Positions 42,982 to 52,098 of a DNA stretch of 64,000 nucleotides are shown one piece after another. The notes under the pieces were generated by a model that saw only the letters and a list, made by a program, of their open reading frames with translations, did not search any database and was not told the DNA's origin. This stretch comes from Candidatus Blochmannia sp. SNP. GTDB taxonomy: Bacteria > Pseudomonadota > Gammaproteobacteria > Enterobacterales > Enterobacteriaceae. The DNA lies in assembly GCF_036549215.1 (NCBI RefSeq), contig NZ_CP144371.1:558001-622000 (forward strand), in the 5' to 3' direction. Positions within the stretch are counted from its first letter, which is position 1. Each line of letters starts with the position of its first letter. A program made the translations under genes and the position numbers.

Positions 42982-43665
42982 TTATTGAGCACGATCTACA
43001 TGTATTACATTAGAGATTATATCTAAATATAGATTAATAGCACGTATGGCATCATCGTTACCTGGAATAATAAAGTCTATTGCATCTGGATTAGAATTTG
43101 TATCAACGATTGCAAAGACTGGAATGCCTAAACTATTTGCTTCTTTTATAGCAATATGTTCATGTGTTGCGCCGACAGCAAAAATTGCATCTGGCAACCC
43201 GCCCATGTTTTTAATACCTCCCAAACTATTTTCTAAATTAACAAGCTCGCGATTTAATATTAATGCTTCTTTTTTGGTTAATTTTTTAAAAGTACCATCT
43301 TGAGATTGAATTTCTAAGTCTTTTAGACGTTTTATAGATTGGCGTACTGTCTTCCAATTGGTTAACATTCCCCCTAACCAACGATGATTGACAAAAAATT
43401 GATTACAGGCAAGCGCTGTTTTTTTAATGGCTTCACTGGCTGCGCGTTTGGTACCTACAAATAAAATTTTTCCCTTTAATGAGGCAATTTTATTTAATTC
43501 AACTAAAGCTTGTTTAAACATTAATATAGTTGTTTCTAAATTAATAATATGTATTTTATTACGAACGCCAAAAATAAAAGGTTTCATTTTAGGGTTCCAA
43601 TAACGAGTTTGGTGACCAAAATGAACACCAGCTTGAAGCATGTCACGTATAGAAAGTTTTTCCAT
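42982..43665 (-). CDS. rpsB: 30S ribosomal protein S2
   Basis: Small-subunit protein bridging the head and body. The start [20 protein letters not shown], then [25 protein letters not shown] and [15 protein letters not shown] are conserved. It has 227 residues against 241 in E. coli, being short at the C-terminus. The ATG at 43665 has GAGGTG upstream. It is first in the long leftward cluster, so its promoter and the S2 autoregulatory leader, if kept, should lie in 43666-43992. Confidence 0.97.
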   Translation of the reverse strand: MEKLSIRDMLQAGVHFGHQTRYWNPKMKPFIFGVRNKIHIINLETTILMFKQALVELNKIASLKGKILFVGTKRAASEAIKKTALACNQFFVNHRWLGGMLTNWKTVRQSIKRLKDLEIQSQDGTFKKLTKKEALILNRELVNLENSLGGIKNMGGLPDAIFAVGATHEHIAIKEANSLGIPVFAIVDTNSNPDAIDFIIPGNDDAIRAINLYLDIISNVIHVDRAQ

Positions 43666-43992
43666 TATTACGCACCTCGGTTGACTGTTAAATATATTAT
43701 TTATAATATTGATAATTGTTGGTATCTAAACATAGATAGATTGTATTGTACATGTTATAATTAACTTAATAGGTTAGGAACGAAGAATAATTTTTACAAT
43801 AGAATAAAACAGGGAAATAGTTAATAGATATTTTGTAATAAAATATATTTATTTACTACTGATAGTTATAAATAAGGGGTTTCATTTAATGTAATTTATT
43901 TTCATTCAGAAAATTGTTTTGTGTATTCTATCATATAATAGAAATGTTGGGATGTTGCATATTCATCAATATTAAATCTGTAATTATATATT
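43666..43992. other. Divergent spacer between rpsB and map
   Basis: 327 bases that must contain the promoters for the rpsB cluster and for map. I could not recognise the conserved S2-binding leader structure by eye. A GAGGTG ribosome binding site for rpsB lies at 43675-43680. No other feature is supported. Confidence 0.55.
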
Positions 43993-44787
43993 ATGGCGAT
44001 TATTATTAAAACATCTGAAGATATAGAAAAAATGCGAATTGCTGGAAAATTAGCCGCAGAAGTATTAGAAATGATTGAGCCCTATATTCAACCTGGAATT
44101 AGTACTGGAAAATTAGATACAATTTGTCACCATTATATTACGAAAATACAACATGCTATTTCTGCTCCTCTTGGTTATCATGGGTTTCCTAAATCTATTT
44201 GTACATCAATTAATGATGTAGTATGTCATGGAATTCCAAATGATTTACATAAATTAAAAGAAGGCGATATTGTAAATATTGATGTTACAGTAATTAAAGA
44301 TGGTTTATATGCTGATACTTCTAAAATGTTTATCGTTGGTCAATCAACAAAATTGGGATTTGACTTATGTCAAGCTACTCAAAAAAGTCTTTATTTGGCA
44401 ATTCACATGATTAAACCAGGGATACGTTTGAAACGTGTAGGTCAATCTATTCAAAGATTTGTGGAGAAACAAAACTTTTCAATAGTAAGAGAATATTGCG
44501 GACATGGAATTGGGAAATTTTTTCATGAAGCTCCTCATGTATTACATTATGATGCTGACGATGAAGGTATTATATTACAATCTGGAATGACGTTAACAAT
44601 AGAACCTATGGTAAATGCAGGCAGTCGTCATATTTATACTGAAAATGATGGATGGACAGTAAAAACAAGAGATCATAATTTGTCCGCGCAATATGAGCAT
44701 ACTATTGTTATTACAGAAAATGGATGTGAAGTCTTAACGTTACGTTCTGATGAATCTTTACCGTCTATTATTAGACATTATAGTTAA
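43993..44787 (+). CDS. map: Methionine aminopeptidase, type I
   Basis: Removes the initiator methionine from nascent proteins. All five metal ligands are at the E. coli positions: D97, D108, H171, E204 and E235. H79 in VCHGIP is also present. It has 264 residues, as in E. coli. It is divergent from rpsB, as in E. coli. The next gene there, glnD, is missing. Confidence 0.98.
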   Translation: MAIIIKTSEDIEKMRIAGKLAAEVLEMIEPYIQPGISTGKLDTICHHYITKIQHAISAPLGYHGFPKSICTSINDVVCHGIPNDLHKLKEGDIVNIDVTVIKDGLYADTSKMFIVGQSTKLGFDLCQATQKSLYLAIHMIKPGIRLKRVGQSIQRFVEKQNFSIVREYCGHGIGKFFHEAPHVLHYDADDEGIILQSGMTLTIEPMVNAGSRHIYTENDGWTVKTRDHNLSAQYEHTIVITENGCEVLTLRSDESLPSIIRHYS

Positions 44788-45164
44788 TAGTATATATATA
44801 TATATATTTTATGTTAAAAATTTTTAAATCAATATATTATAAATTATAATGAATAGATTAATTGGAACAAGTGCAATATTACAGATATATATACAGAAAT
44901 TTATATGTGTGTATTTCTGGATAAATTTGTTAATAATGTATGTTATTTAATAAATATAAATGATAATGTGATTAGGTTAGAAATTAAAGTTATGCATGTA
45001 CTTATAAAATATGGAAAGATTTTTTAATCTAGGATATAACTAAAATTGCAGATATGTTTAGTGTAAATTTATAGTATACTATATAGGTAAACAAAGAAAT
45101 TATGTTTTAAAGTTATTAAAAAATAAGATTTTTTAATACATTATGTGTCATGGATGTAAAATAC
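44788..45164. other. Spacer between map and dapD (site of lost glnD)
   Basis: About 375 bases with no supported gene, beginning with a short (TA)n run at about 44791-44807. E. coli carries the 2.7-kb glnD (PII uridylyltransferase) here, and no recognisable trace remains. The dapD promoter should lie here, but I cannot place it. Confidence 0.6.
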
Positions 45165-45989
45165 ATGAATCAGTTACAAAAAATAATAGAAAGCGTTTTT
45201 GATAAAAAAGAATATATTTTAAAAGATAATATTGATTGTACTATCAGAGATGCTGTTTGTGAAATTATAGATGGATTAGATAGTGGTAAATTACGTGTAT
45301 CAGAAAAAATTAATAATAGGTGGGTTACTTATCAATGGTTAAAAAAGGCAATTCTTCTGTCATTTTATACTTTAGATAATAAATTGATAACTTGGGGCGA
45401 TGGTCGTTTTTTTGATAAGTTTCCTATGAAATTTTCTGGATGGGCTGCTACACATTTTCAAAATAAAAAATTTCGGGTCATTCCACCAGCTACTGTACGT
45501 TATGGTGCTTATATTGCTGATAATACAGTAATTATGCCTTCTTATATTAATATTGGTGCTTATATTGATACGGGAACCATGATTGATACTTGGGCTACAG
45601 TTGGATCTTGTGCACAGATTGGAAAGTATGTCCATTTATCTGGAGGCGTTGGTATTGGAGGAGTTTTAGAGCCAATTCAAACTAATCCAACTATTATTGA
45701 GGATAATTGTTTTATTGGGTCTCGTTCCGAAATTGTCGAAGGTGTGATTGTTGAAAAAGGAGCTGTAATTTCTATGGGAGTATTTATAGGACAAAGTACT
45801 AAAATATATGATCGAGATAGCGGGAATATATATTATGGGCGTGTTCCATCTGGTTCAGTTGTAGTTCCTGGTAGTTTGCCGTCTAAAGATGGTCGTGTTA
45901 ATACTTATTGTGCAGTAATAGTAAAAACAGTAGATTCTAAAACTAAAGATAAAGTTAAGATCAATGAGTTATTGCGTGATACATATTAA
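45165..45989 (+). CDS. dapD: 2,3,4,5-Tetrahydropyridine-2,6-dicarboxylate N-succinyltransferase
   Basis: Succinylase step of the diaminopimelate/lysine pathway, needed for peptidoglycan and lysine supply. It has an N-terminal helical domain, then left-handed beta-helix hexapeptides ([41 protein letters not shown]) and a C-terminal NELLRDTY. The ATG at 45165 gives [10 protein letters not shown] and 274 residues, the E. coli length and N-terminus. The ATG five codons upstream (45150) is the alternative. It works with lysA in this window. Confidence 0.96.
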   Translation: MNQLQKIIESVFDKKEYILKDNIDCTIRDAVCEIIDGLDSGKLRVSEKINNRWVTYQWLKKAILLSFYTLDNKLITWGDGRFFDKFPMKFSGWAATHFQNKKFRVIPPATVRYGAYIADNTVIMPSYINIGAYIDTGTMIDTWATVGSCAQIGKYVHLSGGVGIGGVLEPIQTNPTIIEDNCFIGSRSEIVEGVIVEKGAVISMGVFIGQSTKIYDRDSGNIYYGRVPSGSVVVPGSLPSKDGRVNTYCAVIVKTVDSKTKDKVKINELLRDTY

Positions 45990-46224
45990 TAAAATAATTT
46001 TTTTATTTCAGATTTGACGTTATGGGGGTGTTATTTATATTTTCTATTTAAATTAAATTTTAGTTTTTTGTTTTATTTATATATATAAATTGATTGATAA
46101 TTAATTTCATAAATGGTTTTTTGAAAAATATATTATATTTCAAGTCAATACTATCTATAACAATATGGTTTTTAATCATATTAAATAGCTTTAGTTATGT
46201 TTAAGTATGATGAGGTTATAGACT

Positions 46225-49200
46225 ATGTATAGCTTAAATGCTTTAGAATTGCCTTTGTGTGGAATGAATTTAATTGAAGCTTCAGCAGGAACTGGTAAAA
46301 CATATACACTGATAATAATTTATCTTAGGTTGTTATTATGTTTGGGGAGTAAATCAGATTTTTCCCGGCCTTTAACAGTAGAAGAAATCCTTGTAGTTAC
46401 CTTTACTCAATCTGCAGCACAAGAATTGCGTTATCGAATAAGAGAAAATATTCGTCAATTTCGATTAGATTGTATACGTGGATGTAGTAATAATTTTTTG
46501 TTTTCTAAATTATTATCAAAAATATGTAATAGGAGTGTAGCTATAAATCAATTATCTGAAGCAGAAAAAAAAATTAATCAAGCATCTATATTTACTATCC
46601 ATAGTTTTTGCCAAAATATTCTAAATCATAATACAATTGAATTAAATATGTTGTTTAATACAAATATCGTTGATAATGAAACCACATTATATCAACAGGT
46701 GTGTACTGATTTTTGGAGACAGAATTTTTATGTGCTTCCATTAAATATAGTAAGCTTAATTAAAGAATATTGGAATGATCCAAATGCTCTTTTAAATGAT
46801 ATTTTTCCTTATATTTACGGATCTAGACCCAATTTTCATGACTATGATGAGTATGAAGAAAAAAAAAATATTATAACTTATTATGAACAGATCTTAGTTT
46901 ATATTAATACTATTAAAAAGAAATGGAGTGAAAATAAAAGTAATATAATTGTTGTTATTCATACTTATAATATTAATCGTAGAATATATAACGAAAAAAA
47001 TCTAATGCGTTGGATAAATATAATTAATCAATGGGCTGAACAACCAACAATTAATCACATTATACCTAATGAGCTAAAGCGCTTTAGAGAGACAGAGTTA
47101 AAAATACATAATGATCATAGATCTAGTCATGTATATTTTTTGTTTCATACTATAGAAAAATTGTATAAGCAGTTGTCATTATTTAAAGCACTAATATTTA
47201 ATATCGCAATAAATGAAGTGCGTAATAATCTAAATGACACCCAACATTTAAGATCGGATATCACTTTTAACGATCTTATTAATGTTTTAGTTACTAGTTT
47301 AATTAAAGATAAAGGAAATAAATTAGCATGTACAATACGTGCACGTTATCCAGTAACAATTATTGATGAATTTCAAGATACAGATCAGCAGCAATTTAAA
47401 ATCTTTCATATATTATATAGTAATTATTCAAAAAACGGTCTTATTTTAATAGGAGATCCCAAGCAATCAATTTATGCTTTTCGTGGAGCAGATATATTTG
47501 CATATATGAAAATACGCCGAACAATATACAATAAATATCATCTCAATATTAATTGGCGTTCATCATCAGGTATAGTTAATGCTGTTAATCAATTATTTCA
47601 ATTTGTACCTAATCCATTTATTTTTGAAGATATTCCTTTTATTCCTTCGGTAGCGGCTAGTAAAAATAGTATGTATCGATTTGTGATCAATAATCAATTA
47701 CAAACATCTATGTGTTTTTGGGTACATCCCGCTAATTTAATTACAATAGATGACTATAAACAAGCAATGGCGAAGGAATGTGCTACTGTCTTATGTAATT
47801 TATTACACGAAATACATAATGGGACGGCTTGGTTGGAGGACGAAAATCATAAAAGAAAATTAAAAATATCAGATATAGCTGTATTAGTACGAAATCATGA
47901 AGAAGCATCGCTTATCCGTGTTGCTTTGTCTCAAGTAAACATATCAACAGTATTTTTATCTAATCCTAAAAGTATTTTTGAAACAATAGAATCTTATGAA
48001 TTATTATTATTGTTAAGAGCAATTTTATTTCCAAAGCGGCATGTAATTTGTACTGCTTTAACAACTGTTTTTTTTGGGTTAAATGCAACTGAAATTGAAA
48101 AAATTAATAATAATGAATCTAAATGGGAGCAAGTACTTGAAGAATTTGTTGAATACCATTCAATTTGGAAAAAACAAGGTGTGTATTCAATGATACAAAA
48201 AATAATTTTTTTCTACAAGGTACCAGAGAAATTATTATCTATACAAGGAGGTGAAATTGGTTTAGTAAATATTTTACATTTAGGTGAGTTATTGCAAAAT
48301 GTTTCAATACAACTACAAGATGAGTACGCTCTTATAGAGTGGTTAATATTAAAAATAACACACCCAAAAAATAAGAGGATATCTGACCAAACCTTACGAT
48401 TAAGTAATGACCATCAATCAATAAAAATTAGTACAATACATAAATCTAAGGGATTAGAATTTCCATTAATATTTTTACCGTTTGCAGCAGATTTTAATTA
48501 TAAAAAAAATTTTTTTTATCATGACAGGAAATCATATGAAGCTTATTTAGATTTTAATATATCAGAATCGAATTTAATATTGGCAGACGAAGAGCGTTTG
48601 TCAGAAGATTTAAGATTATTATATGTAGCAGTAACTCGTAGTATTTATCATTGCTCTATAGGTGTTGGTTCAATAATACGTAGATATAAAAAGAAATCTA
48701 ATATCAATGATTTACACCATAGTGCTTTGGGATATTTAATTCAAAAAAAAAAATCTGGCAATATAGAAACATTAAAGAAAAATTTAAAAAGGTTAAGTTT
48801 TTGTTCAAATGGTGATATTTCTTTTTGTGTTATCCCACAACTTCAAAAACCGTGTTCTTATGCACCATCTATTATGCCTAATCAATTTTTATCTGCAAAA
48901 AAATGGAAGGTATCTGAAAATTATACTCCATGGAGTATCACAAGTTTTAGTGCATTAAAAAATATTGGTGTTGAAACATGTTTAGATTATCAGAAACAAT
49001 TAAATTTTAATGAAGATATTCAATTTCAGGACAATGATATTTTATTAACCCCGCACACTTTTCCTAAAGGAAAAGTGTGCGGGAGTTTTTTTCATAGTAT
49101 TTTTGAAGTTTTAGATTTTAGAAAATTTGTAGATATGAAATGGTTACGCATACATATGGAAAGATATAACATCGATCCTATTTGGAAATATGTCATTCGA

Positions 49201-49755
49201 GAGTGGATATATATAATACTCAATACTCCACTTGATAATGAAAATTTGACTCTTTCACAGATAATTGATGAAAATAAGAAAACTGAGTTTAAATTTTATT
49301 TACCCATTAATACATATTTAACACCACAAGCATTAGATCGTTTATGCAAATGTTACGATCCTTTATCACGTAAATCTGAATCGCTTGATTTTTCAGGACT
49401 AACAGGAATGTTGCAAGGTTTTATTGATTTAATTTTTTATTGGAATCATCGATATTATTTGTTGGATTACAAAACTAATTGGTTAGGAACGAACAATAAT
49501 TCTTACGTTTGTTCTAAAATAGAACAAGAAATGATTAAACGTCGTTATGAGTTGCAATATCAACTTTATACTTTAGCGTTGCATCGTTTCTTACGTAATA
49601 AACTTATATCTTATGATTATGAAAAAGACTTTGGAGGGGTGTATTATTTATTTATACGAGGAATGGATGGCACACCATTTAGTAATGGTATTTATTTTTC
49701 CCGTCCATTATCAATATTTATTAGTAAATTAGATAATCTATTTTTTAAAGGATAA
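46225..49755 (+). CDS. recB: RecBCD exonuclease V subunit beta
   Basis: 3'-5' helicase and nuclease of RecBCD, which processes double-strand breaks. Walker A EASAGTGKT is at about 18-26. UvrD-type motifs follow, including VTIIDEFQDTDQQQF and LIGDPKQSIYAFRGAD, then STIHKSKGLEFPL and LLYVAVTRS. The C-terminal nuclease domain has GFIDLIF and LLDYKTNW, with D1081 and K1083 matching E. coli D1080/K1082. It has 1176 residues (E. coli 1180). The ATG at 46225 follows GAGG. Long poly(A) runs occur at 46564-46572 (A9), 46859-46868 (A10) and 48743-48753 (A11). A terminator-like hairpin lies at 49050-49092, the helicase/nuclease boundary. Confidence 0.97.
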   Translation: MYSLNALELPLCGMNLIEASAGTGKTYTLIIIYLRLLLCLGSKSDFSRPLTVEEILVVTFTQSAAQELRYRIRENIRQFRLDCIRGCSNNFLFSKLLSKICNRSVAINQLSEAEKKINQASIFTIHSFCQNILNHNTIELNMLFNTNIVDNETTLYQQVCTDFWRQNFYVLPLNIVSLIKEYWNDPNALLNDIFPYIYGSRPNFHDYDEYEEKKNIITYYEQILVYINTIKKKWSENKSNIIVVIHTYNINRRIYNEKNLMRWINIINQWAEQPTINHIIPNELKRFRETELKIHNDHRSSHVYFLFHTIEKLYKQLSLFKALIFNIAINEVRNNLNDTQHLRSDITFNDLINVLVTSLIKDKGNKLACTIRARYPVTIIDEFQDTDQQQFKIFHILYSNYSKNGLILIGDPKQSIYAFRGADIFAYMKIRRTIYNKYHLNINWRSSSGIVNAVNQLFQFVPNPFIFEDIPFIPSVAASKNSMYRFVINNQLQTSMCFWVHPANLITIDDYKQAMAKECATVLCNLLHEIHNGTAWLEDENHKRKLKISDIAVLVRNHEEASLIRVALSQVNISTVFLSNPKSIFETIESYELLLLLRAILFPKRHVICTALTTVFFGLNATEIEKINNNESKWEQVLEEFVEYHSIWKKQGVYSMIQKIIFFYKVPEKLLSIQGGEIGLVNILHLGELLQNVSIQLQDEYALIEWLILKITHPKNKRISDQTLRLSNDHQSIKISTIHKSKGLEFPLIFLPFAADFNYKKNFFYHDRKSYEAYLDFNISESNLILADEERLSEDLRLLYVAVTRSIYHCSIGVGSIIRRYKKKSNINDLHHSALGYLIQKKKSGNIETLKKNLKRLSFCSNGDISFCVIPQLQKPCSYAPSIMPNQFLSAKKWKVSENYTPWSITSFSALKNIGVETCLDYQKQLNFNEDIQFQDNDILLTPHTFPKGKVCGSFFHSIFEVLDFRKFVDMKWLRIHMERYNIDPIWKYVIREWIYIILNTPLDNENLTLSQIIDENKKTEFKFYLPINTYLTPQALDRLCKCYDPLSRKSESLDFSGLTGMLQGFIDLIFYWNHRYYLLDYKTNWLGTNNNSYVCSKIEQEMIKRRYELQYQLYTLALHRFLRNKLISYDYEKDFGGVYYLFIRGMDGTPFSNGIYFSRPLSIFISKLDNLFFKG
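49050..49092 (+). terminator. Intrinsic-terminator-like hairpin inside recB
   Basis: Arm cccgcacacttttcc (49050-49064), loop taaa, then the exact complement (49069-49083), then AG and seven T residues (49086-49092). Nine of fifteen stem pairs are G:C, far above the local composition. It encodes in frame PHTFPKGKVCGSFF (codons about 942-956), a conserved RecB segment, so it is both coding and terminator-shaped. A transcript ending here would encode the helicase part without the nuclease domain. Function is not shown. Confidence 0.6.
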
Positions 49756-50065
49756 TTAAAATAGCGTTATATACGTAATATTTAATTATCACAAGAAATT
49801 AAAAAAAGTACATTTTTATATAAATAAATTAAATGTGATATGAAATTTTATAAAAATTAACATCTTTATTCATTTTAAGGGTGAAATAATGTATTTATAA
49901 TGTAATTATGTACAATAAGTCACTGAATTATAAAAGCATATAGATTATCGATATGAAATTAAAAATTCATAGTTGTTTTGATTAAAAGCGCATAATTTTT
50001 TGATAATTAACATAATAATGTAATATTATTAATTATAATAAGATAAATTTTATGATTTTTTATGA
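49756..50065. other. Spacer between recB and recD
   Basis: 310 AT-rich bases with no gene. In E. coli recB and recD overlap slightly, so this gap is unusual. I see no hairpin terminator and cannot place a recD promoter. Confidence 0.55.
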
Positions 50066-51982
50066 ATGAAAGATATTACTAAAAGAGCCTTAAAATTAGG
50101 GTTGTGGAATACATTAGATATACAGTTTTCTGATATGTTAACTCTGCCTATTTCTGATAACAATAGATATAATATAAAAGAAGCATTAATATTAGCTGGC
50201 GCGACATTAAGTGCTCACGTTAGATTTGGCCATGTTTGTTTACCTTTGTGTTTAATTACTTTTGATAGATTATTTCAAGGAAATCATCCTGAATTAGCCT
50301 ATGTAATACATAAAAAATTAGGAAAATTATCGATAGATGATTGGCAAGAGTTATTACTTTCTTGTTCTGCAGTTAGCGATGGATCGGAGGTTACTCCGTT
50401 AGTGTTAGAAAATAAGCGTTTGTATTTATATCACATGTGGAAAGATGAGTGCATAGTTGCTCAATTTTTTAATTATAAATATCAGTCAAATATTCTGAAA
50501 AAAGAAAAAATAATTTCTGTGTTAAACCAATTATTTCCTATAATTTACACAGAAATTGATTGGCATAAAATAGCTACTGCTATTGGAATAACACATCAAA
50601 GAGCACTAATTTCTGGAGGACCTGGTACTGGAAAAACATCAATTATAGCTAAAATAGTAGCGGCGCTATTGCTATGTAGCAATCGTAATGACTTAAAAAT
50701 AAAAATGATTGCTCCAACAGGAAAAGCAGCAACTCTTTTAACTGAATATTTTAAAATAAATATAAATAATATCTTACAATTAGATAAAACTTGTTTACAT
50801 AATTTACCGGAAAAAGCTACTACTTTACATAGTTTATTAGGAACACAATTATATAATCAAAATATTCAATATGATTGCTTAAATCTCATGCACTTAGATC
50901 TTTTGGTTATTGATGAAGCTTCTATGGTCAGCTTATCTATGTTTGCTCAGTTATTTTTGATACTTTCACCTCAAACAAGAGTTATTTTTTTTGGTGATCA
51001 ATATCAATTATATCCAGTAGAACCCGGATCTGTGTTTAAAGATATATGTCAATTCGCTAGTTTTCAATACTCTTATAAACGTTATCAAGAAATTGTAACT
51101 TTTACAGGTTATGAATTGCCCATTGTATCTTATTCTGAGTCGTTTACACATTGTAATTATAATAGTATTATTGATGGTATGTGTATACTGAAGAAAAATT
51201 ATCGATTTAGTGAACGATCAGGAATTAGCCAATTGGCTGATGCTATAAATTTGGGAGATTATAATCGTGTTTTATCATTATTGACTTCAAACACACATAA
51301 GGATTTGTATTATATCTATGTTGTAGGGAAAGAAAGCTATGTGAATATGATTGTTAATTGCGCAATGGAATATTCTAATTATTTACAAAAATTACAACAT
51401 ACTCAAATGTCTAAAATAAACATTTTAGAATTTTTTAATCATTACCGAATATTGTGTGCATTACGTGATGGTCCATTTGGTGTGATAAGAATTAATTATT
51501 ATATTGAGAAAATATTAAGTGAGAAAGGATTAATTAAATTAAACAATTCTGGTAACTATATAGGTAGGCCTATTATTATATTACGTAACAAACCATCTTT
51601 AGGATTATGTAATGGAGATGTTGGAGTATTGCTACTAAATGATCAAAATAAATTATCTGCATATTTTATTTTACCGGAAGATAAAGTAAAAGTTGTGCAG
51701 CTATATCAATTACCAGAACATGAAACTTGTTTTGCTATGACTATACACAAATCACAAGGGTCTGAGTTTAAATATATTGCAATAGTATTGCCTAATAAAC
51801 ACACGCCAATATTAACACGAGAATTACTATATACTGCTGTTACTAGATCTCGTCAGTGTCTTTTTTTATATGCAACAGATCATGTAATTATACATAGTAT
51901 TAATCTTGTCACAAAACGTTATAGTGGATTATACGATAGAATAAAAGAGCACGTAATATCATATGATGATGCGATAAATTAA
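50066..51982 (+). CDS. recD: RecBCD exonuclease V subunit alpha
   Basis: 5'-3' helicase subunit of RecBCD (superfamily 1B). Walker A SGGPGTGKTS is at about 183-192. MIAPTGKAATLL, LLVIDEASMVSLSMF, the glutamine motif FFGDQYQLYPVEPG, and the C-terminal CFAMTIHKSQGSEF and LYTAVTRSRQCL are present. It has 638 residues against 608; the extra length is in AT-rich inserts in the middle. The ATG at 50066 lacks a clear Shine-Dalgarno. It converges on recC. Confidence 0.96.
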   Translation: MKDITKRALKLGLWNTLDIQFSDMLTLPISDNNRYNIKEALILAGATLSAHVRFGHVCLPLCLITFDRLFQGNHPELAYVIHKKLGKLSIDDWQELLLSCSAVSDGSEVTPLVLENKRLYLYHMWKDECIVAQFFNYKYQSNILKKEKIISVLNQLFPIIYTEIDWHKIATAIGITHQRALISGGPGTGKTSIIAKIVAALLLCSNRNDLKIKMIAPTGKAATLLTEYFKININNILQLDKTCLHNLPEKATTLHSLLGTQLYNQNIQYDCLNLMHLDLLVIDEASMVSLSMFAQLFLILSPQTRVIFFGDQYQLYPVEPGSVFKDICQFASFQYSYKRYQEIVTFTGYELPIVSYSESFTHCNYNSIIDGMCILKKNYRFSERSGISQLADAINLGDYNRVLSLLTSNTHKDLYYIYVVGKESYVNMIVNCAMEYSNYLQKLQHTQMSKINILEFFNHYRILCALRDGPFGVIRINYYIEKILSEKGLIKLNNSGNYIGRPIIILRNKPSLGLCNGDVGVLLLNDQNKLSAYFILPEDKVKVVQLYQLPEHETCFAMTIHKSQGSEFKYIAIVLPNKHTPILTRELLYTAVTRSRQCLFLYATDHVIIHSINLVTKRYSGLYDRIKEHVISYDDAIN

Positions 51983-52098
51983 ATTTTTTTGTGATTTTAT
52001 TTATAGAGTTTATTATGTGGTTATATATGCGATCTAATGTATAGAAACTTAGGATTTTTTAAGCATATTTTCATTAGTACATTATATATTTTGAGTTG

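Noticed and set aside
44791..44807. (TA)n run after map as a regulatory element
   Set aside because: Simple dinucleotide run expected at this base composition, with nothing to link it to a function.
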